Source: Bacteroides sp. | GTDB taxonomy: Bacteria; Bacteroidota; Bacteroidia; Bacteroidales; Bacteroidaceae | DNA: 64,000 nt | Assembly (NCBI RefSeq): GCF_028690125.1 | Contig: NZ_JAQVBV010000006.1 | Span: 1-64,000 of the forward strand | Direction of reading: 5' to 3' | Position numbers and translations under genes: made by a program | Notes under the pieces: model-generated | Seen by the model: the letters and a program-made list of their open reading frames with translations, nothing else | The model's database searches: none | What the model was told of the DNA's origin: nothing | Part shown: piece after piece, positions 51,843-63,285 of the stretch | Layout of the letters: each line of letters begins with the position of its first letter | Numbering within the stretch: position 1 is the first letter of the stretch

Positions 51843-52428
51843 TCATTACTATAATACCAATTCGATCCTTTGATTATTTACCTTTTCAGGTAGAAGTAAG
51901 ATGGCGGGAAACCAGAAAAATGCAATGGCTTTTTTTGAATTTCCCGCTTCTTTTTTGAGATTATTTATCTTTATACGTTTGGAATGTTTCTTAAACTTTC
52001 CATTTGTATCCATTTCTTTGTTCTCTATTCTGAATTTTCCGGAGGTATTGGTTCTGATTTTAATAAATACAAAACATTGGATAGGTGGTGTTCAAAGATA
52101 CCCAATGCTTGTGTGATGTCTGCAATTTCTCTTTCCTTATTTATATTCGTTAAGTTTTTGGATAAAAAAAGCGTATTTTATCTTTTAGGAAAGTGTAAAT
52201 CGAAGTTGAAGATGATATGTGAAATAAGTAGGAATTTGGAAATCAATGCAAATATCGTATTGTGGGTCTGTGATTTGAGTACATAAGTAAAAGACAATCT
52301 ATTGTATTCCATTATTAAGATATCCTTATTAGAGTTTATATAATATGCTATTACTTTAGGGAGAAAACTTCTTCTCTGTTGATAGTAAATTTGTTTTTTA
52401 TTAGAAAAAAACTATATCCGCAAGTTCT

Positions 52429-52501
52429 GATTATATAATCAAAGCTTTCGGATATGTAATCAAAGACTCAGATTATATATTCAAAGCCTTCGATTATAGA
52501 T
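52429..52501. repeat. 21-bp AT-rich tandem repeat
   Basis: Three and a half units of GATTATATAATCAAAG followed by CTTTC or a variant lie head to tail. They differ by small changes. The AT-rich palindromic core (GATTATATAATC) could bind a regulator. Confidence 0.6.
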
Positions 52502-52861
52502 TTTACTTAATAAATAACCGTTTTTCTATTAAGGGAAATGTAGTTTGCAACTGGGGGAGTGGTTTTTCTCTACTAAGTTATTATTTTCATAGATAACGCT
52601 TAGATAAGAGAAACACTTGCATATTAAGTAATGTATCTTAATAAAATGATAATAAGTAAGAGTTCCTGTCAGTCAGAATGCAGTGAAATATCTCCTTTCT
52701 TGATATTAAAACGGAGAATTAAAAGTGATAATAGAATTTGAATTTTAGTCTATTGTCATGGTATTATCACTATCTATTATCACTTTTATTGCGTTGATAT
52801 CTAACTGATTAGAAATGAAAAGTGACAAGTGATAATAAAAATAGTGTTTCAAACTCATATG

Positions 52862-52924
52862 TATATCCCCCTTAACTCCCGTCCTTCTGTGAGAAGAAAG
52901 AATAGGGTGAGTGTAAGGGGGATA
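52862..52924. terminator. hairpin downstream of eno
   Basis: TATCCCCCTTA (52863-52873) and TAAGGGGGATA (52914-52924) are inverted copies with CTTCT/AGAAG pairing inside. No clear T-run follows on the minus strand, so termination is likely but not certain. Confidence 0.5.
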
Positions 52925-52932
52925 AGATTCAA

Positions 52933-54222
<1,290 letters not shown>

Positions 54223-54240
54223 TTATAAATAAGATTTCTG

Positions 54241-54248
54241 CAAAAATA
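54241..54248 (-). promoter_or_regulatory. -7 box of eno
   Basis: On the minus strand this reads TATTTTTG, a match to TAnnTTTG, 30 bases before the eno ATG. Confidence 0.6.
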
Positions 54249-54389
54249 CGGACTTAACGGGGAGCGGAAAATCACTATAAATAGGTATTCTTCCTGATCT
54301 GTTTCCCTAAATGTCATTAGCCCTCTTTATTTAATAACAAAGAGACAATGTTTTTTGTTTGAATGGGATGCGATGAATTTTGTGAAAGC

Positions 54390-55052
54390 TTAGTCTTCGA
54401 TAATAACCCCTAACAAGGGGAGTAAATCCATAGCTTGTAAGGAGGTGATGATGGCCCCTTTGAGATCACTGATGTTTATGGTTAATCCGCTGATACGTGA
54501 CGTACGTAAATCTATTCCCCGGAGTGAAGTATGCGAAAAATCTGCTTCTACTAGATCGCAACTTTCAAAAGCTATGCATGACAAACGGCAATCATGGAAA
54601 ATACCGCTCCTGAAAAGACTGTTTGTGAAACGAACCTGATTCATTTTGCTCATAGCAAGATTGATATAACCGGCATTACAGTCGTGCAATAATACATGAT
54701 TGAGTGTTGTTCCTGATAAATTGGTTCCTAATAATTTGCAGGAAATGAATTCTACTCGATAAAGGGAACTTTCGGCAAAGGAGATATTGGATAAGTCGCA
54801 ATTTTCAAAGCGTACGTCTGTCAGTTGCGAGGAATTGAATTGGCATTCAATAAATGATTGATATTGAAAGGTACAGTTCTTAAAACTTTTATGAGATACG
54901 TTGATATCTTCTTCTTTACCCCTACTGAATAAAAAGTCGGAAATGGTTTCTTCTTTGTTTAGTAATTCTTGCAATGTGTACGTGCAGGGCCTTTGCTCTT
55001 CTAGCATGGGAGGTACGACACGGACAGACTTGGAACAATTTTTCTTTATCAT
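54390..55052 (-). CDS. pentapeptide-repeat protein
   Basis: A 220-residue protein of repeated five-residue A(D/N)LxX-like units: FKNCTFQYQSFIECQFNSSQ, LTDVRFENCDLSNISFAESS and similar up to about residue 205. Such repeats form a square-sided beta-helix. A non-repeat N-terminus (EEQRPCTYTLQELLNKEE) precedes it. Function is unknown; similar proteins bind DNA gyrase or other partners. The gene lies just downstream of crcB on the same strand. Confidence 0.88.
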   Translation of the reverse strand: MIKKNCSKSVRVVPPMLEEQRPCTYTLQELLNKEETISDFLFSRGKEEDINVSHKSFKNCTFQYQSFIECQFNSSQLTDVRFENCDLSNISFAESSLYRVEFISCKLLGTNLSGTTLNHVLLHDCNAGYINLAMSKMNQVRFTNSLFRSGIFHDCRLSCIAFESCDLVEADFSHTSLRGIDLRTSRISGLTINISDLKGAIITSLQAMDLLPLLGVIIED

Positions 55053-55079
55053 GTGGTAACGATTGGTTTCTTTATAAAA

Positions 55080-55460
55080 TTAGAAATGTTTCCCTAAATA
55101 TCCCCCTGCCATTACAGTCACTAATCCAATAGCTATACTTAATAATGTATAGAGTATAAAAGTGCCATAAAATTCTCCTCTAAGTAAACTTAATCCATCA
55201 TTGGAAAAAGTGGAAAAGGTGGTAAAACCACCACAAATACCAACAGTGAGAAATAACCGGATTTCCATGGACAACTGCCAACGCTCGGATAAAGAATAGA
55301 AAAGTCCGATTAAGAAACAACCGATGATGTTTACGGAAAATGTTCCCCAGGAAAAAGGAAAACTAATCCCCGAAGTTCGTTCGTTAATGGCTATTTGACC
55401 TAAGTAACGGAGTACGCTTCCAATTCCACCACCTATAAATATATAGAGTATTTCTTTCAT
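55080..55460 (-). CDS. crcB: fluoride channel CrcB/Fluc
   Basis: A 126-residue protein with four membrane helices that exports fluoride. GGGIGSVLRYLGQ begins the protein, GTFSVNIIGCFLIGLFY carries the conserved Asn, and GGFTTFSTFSND is the family signature with the channel phenylalanines. A TACCTTTG box is at 55483-55490 on the minus strand. No fluoride riboswitch pattern was recognised upstream. Confidence 0.95.
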   Translation of the reverse strand: MKEILYIFIGGGIGSVLRYLGQIAINERTSGISFPFSWGTFSVNIIGCFLIGLFYSLSERWQLSMEIRLFLTVGICGGFTTFSTFSNDGLSLLRGEFYGTFILYTLLSIAIGLVTVMAGGYLGKHF

Positions 55461-55482
55461 TCTTTACTTTTGGTTGATTCTG

Positions 55483-55490
55483 CAAAGGTA
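55483..55490 (-). promoter_or_regulatory. -7 box of crcB
   Basis: On the minus strand this reads TACCTTTG, matching TAnnTTTG, 22 bases before the crcB ATG. Confidence 0.62.
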
Positions 55491-55772
55491 GTGATTTTGA
55501 AATTTGCATGATAGTTAAAATATTATTTCTTTATGAATGGAATAGCTTTATTTACCTGTTTGATGAGGATGATAGCCTATTTCTTATCAATTAATAACTG
55601 ATTTACTGATTGTTAATAGTTTATATTTTGGACGCTAATGTCTTGAAAAATATTGTATGCATCTGAAAAAGATTACTTAATTTGCTAGATAAAATTGAAT
55701 GTATAATAAGTTCACTGCAAAGAAAAATGAAACTTTGCCAGAGACTTTTTTTATCGGACGGATTCTTTTTTG

Positions 55773-55780
55773 TAATTTTG
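55773..55780 (+). promoter_or_regulatory. -7 box of the PurF-like gene
   Basis: TAATTTTG lies 39 bases before the ATG at 55820. It also rules out a longer open frame starting at 55682, since transcription would begin after that point. Confidence 0.7.
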
Positions 55781-55819
55781 CAAAATCTTTTTTTAAACAT
55801 TACCAATAAAGAGAACAAC

Positions 55820-57229
55820 ATGGGAGGTTTTTTCGGAACAGTCTCGAAAACGAGCTGTGTGACTGATTTATTCTACGGCACAGATTATAATTCACATTTG
55901 GGAACGAAGCGGGGAGGACTCGCAACTTATAGTCAAGAGATAGGTTTTATCCGTTCTATTCACAATCTGGAGAGTACTTACTTTCGTTCCAAATTTGAAG
56001 GAGAACTTGACAAGTTTAAAGGGAATGCCGGAATCGGCATCATTAGCGACACAGACGCACAACCTATCGTTATCAATTCTCATCTTGGGCGATTCGCCAT
56101 TGTTACTGTAGCTAAAATAGTCAATATCGAGGAACTGGAAAACGACTTACTCAATAAAAATATGCACTTTGCTGAATTGAGTTCGAGCAATACCAATCAA
56201 ACGGAACTTATTGCACTTCTTATTATACAGGGTAGAACTTTTACAGAGGGTATCGAGAATGTATTTAAACATATAAAGGGATCATGCTCTATGCTTCTTC
56301 TCACAGAAGACGGAAGTATTATTGCTGCCCGTGACTATTGGGGACGTACTCCGATTGTCATTGGTAAAAAGGAGGGAGCTTATGCTGCGACCAGCGAATC
56401 CACCAGCTTTCCCAATCTTGATTATGAGATTGATAAATATTTGGGACCGGGAGAGATTGTACGTATGTATGATGATCACATTGAGCAACTTCGTAAACCG
56501 AATGAAGAAATGCAAATTTGTTCGTTCCTGTGGGTTTACTATGGTTTTCCAACCTCTTGCTACGAAGGGAAGAATGTGGAAGAAGTACGTTTTACAAGTG
56601 GAATGAAGATGGGACAAAGGGACGAGTCGGAAGTAGATTGTGCCTGTGGCATTCCCGATTCTGGTGTCGGTATGGCATTGGGGTATGCGGAGGGAAAAGG
56701 TGTCCCTTATCATCGTGCCATTGCTAAATATACACCTACTTGGCCTCGTAGCTTTACACCGAGCAATCAGGAGTTGCGTTCATTAGTTGCAAAGATGAAA
56801 TTGATTCCTAATCGTGCGATGCTTCAAGGAAAACGCTTGCTGTTCTGTGACGATTCAATTGTCCGTGGAACACAATTGCGTGATAATGTGAAGATTTTGT
56901 TTGAATATGGAGCAAAGGAAGTGCATATGCGTATTGCTTGTCCGCCATTGATTTATGCTTGTCCGTTTGTCGGATTTTCGGCTTCAAAAAATGCGTTGGA
57001 ACTAATTACCCGCCGGATTATCAAAGAAATGGAAGGGGATGAGAATAAGAATCTGGAGAAGTATGCTACTACCGGTTCTCCTGAATATGAAAAAATGGTG
57101 AGTGTGATTGCAGAACGTTTTGGATTGACTTCCTTGAAATTCAATACATTGGAAACTTTGATTGAGGCTATTGGTTTACCTAAATGCAAAGTTTGTACAC
57201 ATTGTTTTGATGGCAGTAGTCATTTCTAA
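55820..57229 (+). CDS. PurF-like amidophosphoribosyltransferase paralogue without N-terminal Cys
   Basis: A 469-residue protein of the glutamine PRPP amidotransferase family. It has the phosphoribosyltransferase motif LLFCDDSIVRGTQ and the family's YYGFPTSCYEG and RAMLQGKR segments. The N-terminus is MGGFFGTVSKTSC, where active PurF enzymes have Met-Cys-Gly: the catalytic glutaminase nucleophile is Gly here. A cysteine-rich C-terminus (KCKVCTHCFDGSSHF) resembles the iron-sulfur region of PurF. It may use ammonia or act on another route; a purine role is inferred from the family only. A strong terminator follows the gene. Confidence 0.86.
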   Translation: MGGFFGTVSKTSCVTDLFYGTDYNSHLGTKRGGLATYSQEIGFIRSIHNLESTYFRSKFEGELDKFKGNAGIGIISDTDAQPIVINSHLGRFAIVTVAKIVNIEELENDLLNKNMHFAELSSSNTNQTELIALLIIQGRTFTEGIENVFKHIKGSCSMLLLTEDGSIIAARDYWGRTPIVIGKKEGAYAATSESTSFPNLDYEIDKYLGPGEIVRMYDDHIEQLRKPNEEMQICSFLWVYYGFPTSCYEGKNVEEVRFTSGMKMGQRDESEVDCACGIPDSGVGMALGYAEGKGVPYHRAIAKYTPTWPRSFTPSNQELRSLVAKMKLIPNRAMLQGKRLLFCDDSIVRGTQLRDNVKILFEYGAKEVHMRIACPPLIYACPFVGFSASKNALELITRRIIKEMEGDENKNLEKYATTGSPEYEKMVSVIAERFGLTSLKFNTLETLIEAIGLPKCKVCTHCFDGSSHF

Positions 57230-57250
57230 AGAATATTATACAATAAAAAA

Positions 57251-57288
57251 GAGCCGTGAATTGCTTTGTAATTCACGGCTCTTTTTTT
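57251..57288 (+). terminator. terminator of the PurF-like gene
   Basis: GAGCCGTGAATT (57251-57262) and AATTCACGGCTC (57270-57281) form a perfect 12-bp stem with a 7-base loop, followed by a run of seven T. Confidence 0.93.
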
Positions 57289-57351
57289 ACCTTTACGGCA
57301 CTATAAACTATCAAATTGTAATTTGTAATTAATAACTAGTAATTAAATAGC

Positions 57352-58575
57352 ATGACTTTAGTAGACAGATTTTTAAAGTATGTGAGCTTCGATACACAAT
57401 CTGATGAATCGACAGGTCTTACTCCCAGCACTTCCAAACAAATGATCTTTGCCGAATATTTGAAGGATGAGCTGGAATCTTTGGGATTGGAAGATATTAC
57501 GTTGGATGAGCATGGTTATCTTTTTGCCACTCTTCCGGCTAATACGGATAAAAAAGTACCTACTATCGGATTTATCGCTCATATGGATACGAGCCCTGAT
57601 ATGACGGGCAAGGATGTGACTCCACGTATTGTAGAAAAATATGATGGTTCGGATATTATACTTTGTGCTGAAGAAAACATTGTTCTTTCTCCTGAACAGT
57701 TTCCCGAACTGCTTGATCATAAAGGAGAAGATTTGATTGTAACCAATGGTAAGACTCTGTTGGGTGCTGACGATAAAGCAGGCATTGCGGAAATTGTATC
57801 GGCAATGGTTTACCTGAAAAATCATCCTCAAATCAAGCACGGGAAGATCCGAATCGGTTTCAATCCGGACGAAGAGATAGGTGAAGGAGCTCATAAATTT
57901 GATGTAGAAAAATTCGGTTGCGAATGGGCTTATACCATGGATGGCGGTGAAGTAGGAGAGCTTGAATTTGAAAACTTCAATGCTGCTGCGGCTAAGATAA
58001 TCTTCAAGGGACGTAATGTTCATCCGGGATATGCGAAAAACAAAATGATCAACTCTATTCGTGTTGCCAACAAATTTATTGCAATGTTGCCTTCACAGGA
58101 AGTTCCCGAACAGACTTCGGGATACGAAGGATTTTATCACCTTATAGGTATTCAAGGAGAAGTGGAGCAGACAACTGTTACTTATATTATCCGTGATCAC
58201 AATCGTGAAAAGTTTGAAGACCGTAAAAAGGAAATGAAACGTACGGTTGAACAAATTAATGCGGAATATGGAGAAGGTATAGCTACGCTTGAATTGCGCG
58301 ATCAATACTATAATATGCGTGAAAAGATTGAACCTGTAATGCATATTATCGACGTCGCATTTGCTGCAATGGAAGCCGTTGGTGTGAAGCCGAATGTGAA
58401 ACCGATTCGTGGTGGTACGGATGGAGCGCAATTATCATTCAAAGGTTTGCCTTGTCCGAATATCTTTGCCGGCGGGTTGAATTTCCACGGACGTTATGAA
58501 TTTGTTCCTATCCGAAATATGGAAAGGGCAATGAGCGTTATTGTGAAAATAGCCGAACTGGTAGCTTCTAAATAA
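57352..58575 (+). CDS. pepT: peptidase T (tripeptidase)
   Basis: A 407-residue M20 zinc aminopeptidase that removes N-terminal residues from tripeptides. The metal ligands are in [26 protein letters not shown] and [10 protein letters not shown], and a C-terminal [10 protein letters not shown] region supplies the rest. Full length for PepT. The next gene starts 46 bases after its stop, on the same strand. Confidence 0.95.
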   Translation: MTLVDRFLKYVSFDTQSDESTGLTPSTSKQMIFAEYLKDELESLGLEDITLDEHGYLFATLPANTDKKVPTIGFIAHMDTSPDMTGKDVTPRIVEKYDGSDIILCAEENIVLSPEQFPELLDHKGEDLIVTNGKTLLGADDKAGIAEIVSAMVYLKNHPQIKHGKIRIGFNPDEEIGEGAHKFDVEKFGCEWAYTMDGGEVGELEFENFNAAAAKIIFKGRNVHPGYAKNKMINSIRVANKFIAMLPSQEVPEQTSGYEGFYHLIGIQGEVEQTTVTYIIRDHNREKFEDRKKEMKRTVEQINAEYGEGIATLELRDQYYNMREKIEPVMHIIDVAFAAMEAVGVKPNVKPIRGGTDGAQLSFKGLPCPNIFAGGLNFHGRYEFVPIRNMERAMSVIVKIAELVASK

Positions 58576-58621
58576 ATATCAATACGAATATTGAAAATAC
58601 CTAATTCTTAAAATAATATCC

Positions 58622-59707
58622 ATGAAAACCACTCCGTTTACAGAGAAACATATTGCACTTGGTGCTAAAATGCATGAATTTGCAGGTTATAATATGCCTA
58701 TCGAATATTCCGGCATCATTGACGAACATTTGGCTGTTTGCAATGCTATCGGTGTATTTGATGTATCCCATATGGGAGAATTTTGGGTGAAAGGTCCTCA
58801 TGCGTTGGCTTTTCTTCAGAAAGTGACTTCAAATAATGTGGCGACACTTACTCCGGGTAAAATACAATATACCTGTTTTCCAAACGAGGAAGGAGGAATT
58901 GTAGATGACTTGTTGGTATATCATTACGAACCCGAAAAATACTTGTTGGTAGTGAATGCAGCCAATATTGAAAAGGATTGGAATTGGTGTGTTTCTCATA
59001 ACACGGAAGGAGCAGAATTGGAAAATTCATCGGACCACATGGCACAGCTTGCCGTGCAAGGTCCAAAGGCTATCCTTGCTTTGCAGAAACTGACTGATAT
59101 TGATTTGTCTGCTATACCTTACTATACCTTTGCAGTAGGTAAATTTGCAGGAGAAGATAATGTGATTATTTCCAATACTGGATATACCGGTGCAGGTGGT
59201 TTCGAACTTTATTTTTATCCGGAAGTAGCTGATAAAATATGGAAAGCTGTTTTCGAAGCCGGTGAAGAATTAGGTATTAAACCTGTGGGGTTGGGTGCGC
59301 GTGATACTCTTCGTCTAGAAATGGGATTCTGTCTTTATGGTAATGATTTGGACGATACAACTTCTCCAATAGAAGCCGGCTTAGGATGGATAACCAAGTT
59401 TGTGGATGGCAAGGATTTTATCAATCGTCCGATGTTGGAGAAACAAAAAGCAGAAGGAGTTACCCGCAAATTGGTCGGTTTTGAGATGGTCGATCGTGGA
59501 ATTCCCCGTCACGGCTATGAATTGATCGATGAAGAGGGAGAGAAGATAGGAGTGGTAACTTCCGGAACGATGTCACCTATCCGTAAGATTGGTATCGGTA
59601 TGGGATATGTAAAACCGGAATATGGTAAAGCCGGAACCGAAATTTATATTGATATGCGTGGACGTAAATTGAAAGCAATAGTAGTGAAGCCACCATTTAG
59701 AAAATAA
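58622..59707 (+). CDS. gcvT: aminomethyltransferase GcvT (glycine cleavage T protein)
   Basis: A 361-residue folate-dependent enzyme, the T protein of glycine cleavage, which transfers the methylene group to tetrahydrofolate. It has [13 protein letters not shown] near residue 41, [17 protein letters not shown] near 190-206, [18 protein letters not shown] and a C-terminal [17 protein letters not shown]. It lies after pepT on the same strand. The gcvH/gcvP genes are not in this window. Confidence 0.96.
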   Translation: MKTTPFTEKHIALGAKMHEFAGYNMPIEYSGIIDEHLAVCNAIGVFDVSHMGEFWVKGPHALAFLQKVTSNNVATLTPGKIQYTCFPNEEGGIVDDLLVYHYEPEKYLLVVNAANIEKDWNWCVSHNTEGAELENSSDHMAQLAVQGPKAILALQKLTDIDLSAIPYYTFAVGKFAGEDNVIISNTGYTGAGGFELYFYPEVADKIWKAVFEAGEELGIKPVGLGARDTLRLEMGFCLYGNDLDDTTSPIEAGLGWITKFVDGKDFINRPMLEKQKAEGVTRKLVGFEMVDRGIPRHGYELIDEEGEKIGVVTSGTMSPIRKIGIGMGYVKPEYGKAGTEIYIDMRGRKLKAIVVKPPFRK

Positions 59708-59733
59708 ACATTATAGCTGATATAATAAAGAGT

Positions 59734-59818
59734 AGACGCAGGTGACGTAAATGATACGGATTTATTAGATTTAAGAAATTTATATAAAAGCCTGTTATTT
59801 GCGTCATTTGCATTTTGA
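59734..59818. repeat. palindromic interspersed repeat unit
   Basis: GACGCAGGTGACGTAAATGA (59734-59753) has a looser inverted partner at about 59796-59816 (TTATTTGCGTCATTTGCATT). The arms and AGACGCAG-type start resemble the units at 46799 and 63894. Confidence 0.55.
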
Positions 59819-59906
59819 TGTATATGATTCTATATTCTGTTTTACATTCTAATATTCATTAATACTAAATATCTCCTTAAATGTTGTTTATACCATAGAT
59901 TTATTT

Positions 59907-59914
59907 TAATTTTG
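59907..59914 (+). promoter_or_regulatory. -7 box of the antiporter gene
   Basis: TAATTTTG lies 20 bases before the ATG at 59935. Confidence 0.65.
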
Positions 59915-59934
59915 TCAGCAAATAAGATAAATCG

Positions 59935-62196
59935 ATGTCTCAATTACCTACACTTATAGCTGATCTGGCACTGATATTAATCTGTGCGGGTATCATGACC
60001 TTACTATTCAAAAAGTTAAAGCAACCTTTGGTGTTGGGGTATGTAGTGGCTGGCTTTCTGGCAAGTCCTCATATGCCATATACGCCTTCGGTAATGGATA
60101 CTGCTAACATCAAGATTTGGGCGGATATAGGTGTTATCTTCTTATTGTTTGCACTCGGATTGGAGTTTAGTTTTAAAAAAATCGTTAAAGTAGGAGGTTC
60201 TGCTATCATTGCTGCTTGTACTATCATCTTTTGCATGATTTTAGTGGGCATAGGTGTCGGTATGGGCTTTGGCTGGCATCGTATGGATTGCCTGTTTTTG
60301 GGCGGTATGATTGCTATGTCCTCTACTACAATTATTTATAAAGCCTTTGATGATCTGGGATTAAGAAAAAAACAGTTTACCGGACTTGTCCTAAGTATTT
60401 TGATTCTGGAAGATATTCTTGCCATTGTATTAATGGTGATGCTTTCTACTATGGCTGTAAGTCATAACTTTGAAGGGACTGAAATGCTCGAAAGTATTGG
60501 TAAATTATTGTTCTTTCTCATCTTATGGTTTGTTGTTGGCATCTACCTGATTCCTGAATTTCTGAAACGTTGCCGGAAATTGATGGGAGAGGAGACATTA
60601 TTGATTGTGTCCTTGGCACTTTGTTTCGGAATGGTTGTAATGGCTGCTCATACAGGATTCTCAGCTGCATTTGGGGCATTCATTATGGGGTCAATTTTGG
60701 CTGAAACGATTGAAGCTGAATCCATAGATCGTTTAGTAAAACCGGTGAAAGATCTTTTCGGAGCTATTTTCTTTGTGTCGGTAGGTATGATGGTGAATCC
60801 TGCAATGATTGTGGAGTATGCCATTCCAATTATAGTAATAACGATTGCCGTAATTCTTGGACAGGCTACGTTTGGCACATTTGGAGTGGTCCTTTCCGGA
60901 AAACCTTTGAAGACAGCTATGCAGTGCGGTTTTAGTTTAACACAGATTGGTGAGTTTGCTTTTATTATCGCTTCTTTAGGAGTGTCACTTCATGTGACGA
61001 GTGAATTTCTGTATCCTATAGTTGTAGCTGTTTCTGTTATTACTACTTTCCTTACTCCCTATATGATTCGTTTGGCAGAACCGGCTTCTACTTTTGTGGA
61101 TGCTCATCTTCCCGCTTCCTGGAGGAAGATGTTGTTACGTTATTCTAACGGTTCTCAGACGGCAATGAATCATGAGAATCTTTGGAAGAAATTATTATTG
61201 GCAATGGTACGAATCACTGTAGTTTATTCAATTGTCAGTATATCTATTATTGCTCTTTCTTTCCGTTTTGTAGTGCCATTCTTTAGAGAGAATTTACCTC
61301 CATTATGGGCTTCATTGCTTGGTGCGGCATTTATAATTCTTTTTATTTCACCTTTTTTGCGTGCAATTATGGTGAAGAAAAACCATTCTGTAGAATTTAT
61401 GACTTTATGGCATGATAGTCGGGCAAATCGCGCACCATTAGTCTCTACAATAGTTATCCGAATTATGATAGCGGCATTATTTGTCATCTTTGTCATATCA
61501 GGATTATTCAAGGCTTCCATCGGATTAGTAATCGGTGCTGCCGTATTAGTGGTATTATTGATGGTATGGTCACGTCGTCTGAAAAAACAATCGATCTTAA
61601 TCGAACGACGCTTCTTTCAAAATCTGCGCTCCAGAGAGGTCCGTGCTGAGTATTTGGGGGAGAAAAAACCTGAGTATGCCGGACGTTTATTATCTCATGA
61701 TTTGCATCTTGCCGATTTGGAAATTCCCGGAGAATCATCTTGGGCTGGAAAGACTTTGATGGAATTGAATTTGGGGAAAAGATACGGAGTCCATGTTGCT
61801 TCTATCCTTCGGGGAAAGAGAAGAATTAATATTCCCGGTGGCGTCGAGCGTTTATTCCCATTGGATAAAATACAAGTGATAGGGACGGATGAAGAACTGA
61901 ACAAATTCAGTGAAGATATGCAGAATGGTGCGAAGATTGACTGGGAAGTATATGAGCAGAGTGAAATGAGTTTGAAACAGTTTATTATTGATGCTGATTC
62001 TATTTTCTTACACAAAACTATTCGCACGTCAGGTATTCGGGATAAGTATAGGTGTATGATTGTGGGCGTGGAACGGGAGAATGGAAATTTGGTGGCACCA
62101 GACGTGAATATGCCTTTTGAGGAAGGTGACGTAGTATGGGTAGTTGGTGAAAAAGAAGACGTGTACCAATTAATTAATCAAAAAGATGAGAAATAA
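59935..62196 (+). CDS. CPA2-family cation:proton antiporter with TrkA-C domains
   Basis: A 753-residue membrane protein. The first 390 residues match KefB/CPA2-type antiporters: GYVVAGFLASPHMPY, LLFALGLEFSF, and FGAFIMGSILAET in the exchanger core. Four or five more hydrophobic segments follow to about 550, an unusual extension. The C-terminal part is soluble and contains two TrkA-C-like domains (about 595-660 and 675-745; LEIPGESSWAGKTLMELNL and VVWVVGEKEDV). No TrkA-N NAD-binding domain is seen, so it differs from KefB. The substrate (Na+ or K+) is unknown. Confidence 0.88.
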   Translation: MSQLPTLIADLALILICAGIMTLLFKKLKQPLVLGYVVAGFLASPHMPYTPSVMDTANIKIWADIGVIFLLFALGLEFSFKKIVKVGGSAIIAACTIIFCMILVGIGVGMGFGWHRMDCLFLGGMIAMSSTTIIYKAFDDLGLRKKQFTGLVLSILILEDILAIVLMVMLSTMAVSHNFEGTEMLESIGKLLFFLILWFVVGIYLIPEFLKRCRKLMGEETLLIVSLALCFGMVVMAAHTGFSAAFGAFIMGSILAETIEAESIDRLVKPVKDLFGAIFFVSVGMMVNPAMIVEYAIPIIVITIAVILGQATFGTFGVVLSGKPLKTAMQCGFSLTQIGEFAFIIASLGVSLHVTSEFLYPIVVAVSVITTFLTPYMIRLAEPASTFVDAHLPASWRKMLLRYSNGSQTAMNHENLWKKLLLAMVRITVVYSIVSISIIALSFRFVVPFFRENLPPLWASLLGAAFIILFISPFLRAIMVKKNHSVEFMTLWHDSRANRAPLVSTIVIRIMIAALFVIFVISGLFKASIGLVIGAAVLVVLLMVWSRRLKKQSILIERRFFQNLRSREVRAEYLGEKKPEYAGRLLSHDLHLADLEIPGESSWAGKTLMELNLGKRYGVHVASILRGKRRINIPGGVERLFPLDKIQVIGTDEELNKFSEDMQNGAKIDWEVYEQSEMSLKQFIIDADSIFLHKTIRTSGIRDKYRCMIVGVERENGNLVAPDVNMPFEEGDVVWVVGEKEDVYQLINQKDEK

Positions 62197-62251
62197 CAAG
62201 TAGGATAAAGGTTGAAAAGCTACTTTTGTCAAAACATAAAATAATAATATC

Positions 62252-62677
62252 ATGAAAAGCGATTCGAAAGAATGTCTGTATTGTCAGAATAATGAAACGC
62301 AGCATAATCTAATGATTGAGATTGCGCAGTTAAGTGTGTCAAGGGTGTTTTTATTTAAGGAACAAACCTATAGAGGGCGTTGTCTTGTAGCCTACAAAAA
62401 CCATGTGAACGACTTAAATGAGTTGAGTGATGAAGAACGTAATGCTTTTATGGCAGATGTGGTACGGGTAACTCTTGCTATGCAAAAAGCTTTCCAGCCG
62501 GAAAAAATAAATTATGGCGCTTATTCTGATAAGTTATCTCATTTACATTTTCATTTGGTTCCGAAATATGTAGACGGACCGGATTATGGGAGCACATTCC
62601 AAATGAATCCGGGTAAAGTCTATCTGACAGATATTGAGTATCGGGAATTAATTGAGGCTGTGAAAGTAAATTTGTAG
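62252..62677 (+). CDS. HIT-family protein
   Basis: A 141-residue protein with the HIT motif HLHFHLVPK (three alternating His residues) near residues 101-109. HIT proteins hydrolyse or transfer nucleotides such as AMP from dinucleoside polyphosphates or modified substrates. Two Cys (CLYC) near the start could bind metal. It follows the antiporter gene by 55 bases, same strand. The exact substrate cannot be read from the sequence. Confidence 0.88.
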   Translation: MKSDSKECLYCQNNETQHNLMIEIAQLSVSRVFLFKEQTYRGRCLVAYKNHVNDLNELSDEERNAFMADVVRVTLAMQKAFQPEKINYGAYSDKLSHLHFHLVPKYVDGPDYGSTFQMNPGKVYLTDIEYRELIEAVKVNL

Positions 62678-62738
62678 TTTTGATTTGTAAATAGAGAAGA
62701 GGTTGTTGTTCTCCTTATTTGTTTTTTAAATGTGAATA

Positions 62739-62781
62739 ACAGGGATAGAGATGAATGTTTTTTCAATCATTCTATCCCTGT
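62739..62781. terminator. hairpin between convergent HIT and S4 genes
   Basis: ACAGGGATAGA (62739-62749) and TCTATCCCTGT (62771-62781) are perfect inverted copies. A/T-rich sequence follows on both sides, so it can terminate both genes. Confidence 0.7.
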
Positions 62782-62823
62782 AAATATTTGCTTAGATTTA
62801 GTATTCTGTGTTTGGAAGATAGT

Positions 62824-63246
62824 TTAATCTTCACTATCAAAATCAAATTCAAAATCAAAGTTATCCATAAATTCTGGAGTTGTAAATTCTTCCAGACTAC
62901 GGCGATCTTTCTTTGTTGGACGACCTGTTCCATGGGCACGATCCACAAATCCGCTAATCTTGCTCATCTCTAATAATTCATACTGATCGGGAGTTGTTAC
63001 ATTTTCCATCATTTCCGGTACGAGCTTTGCACCGACACGTTTTTCGATAGTCTGTAATACTTTAAAGGAATAAGTGATAGGCGGTTTTCTTACTTGTATC
63101 ACATCACCCGGTTTTACCATACGGGCGGCTTTTATCTGTGATCCATTCATGGTAACACGACCTTTTTTGCAGGCTTCAGCTGCAATTGTACGTGTTTTGA
63201 AAATACGTACAGCCCACATCCATTTATCTATTCTTGCTTCAGCCAT
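62824..63246 (-). CDS. S4-domain RNA-binding protein (Hsp15 type)
   Basis: A 140-residue protein with an S4 RNA-binding domain at the start: RIDKWMWAVRIFKTRTIAAEAC and KGRVTMNGSQIKAARMVKPGD. Hsp15 homologues bind stalled 50S subunits with attached peptidyl-tRNA. The C-terminal tail is acidic (FDFEFDFDSED). It is transcribed with pth: 39 bases separate the two genes, and both concern peptidyl-tRNA handling, which supports a linked role. Confidence 0.92.
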   Translation of the reverse strand: MAEARIDKWMWAVRIFKTRTIAAEACKKGRVTMNGSQIKAARMVKPGDVIQVRKPPITYSFKVLQTIEKRVGAKLVPEMMENVTTPDQYELLEMSKISGFVDRAHGTGRPTKKDRRSLEEFTTPEFMDNFDFEFDFDSED

Positions 63247-63285
63247 AATATTAATTACAAATTAAAAGTTCTATGGACCAGGCAA

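Larger units (their letters stand above)
51843..52932. other. long AT-rich intergenic region
   Basis: No credible gene was found; the longest open frame (51901-52116) is hydrophobic and has no promoter or homology signal. The stretch has a tandem repeat (52429-52501), AAAAGTGATAATAGA and its inverted partner (about 52721 and 52774), and a hairpin next to the eno stop. Confidence 0.5.

Noticed and set aside
51901..52116. 71-codon open frame in the tRNA-eno gap
   Set aside because: Low-complexity hydrophobic peptide, no promoter box, no recognisable family.
55461..55772. Fluoride riboswitch upstream of crcB or the PurF-like gene
   Set aside because: No recognisable conserved fluoride-aptamer sequence or pseudoknot pattern was found.
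55682..55819. Longer N-terminus for the PurF-like protein
   Set aside because: The promoter box at 55773-55780 lies inside this stretch, and family similarity starts at MGGFFG.
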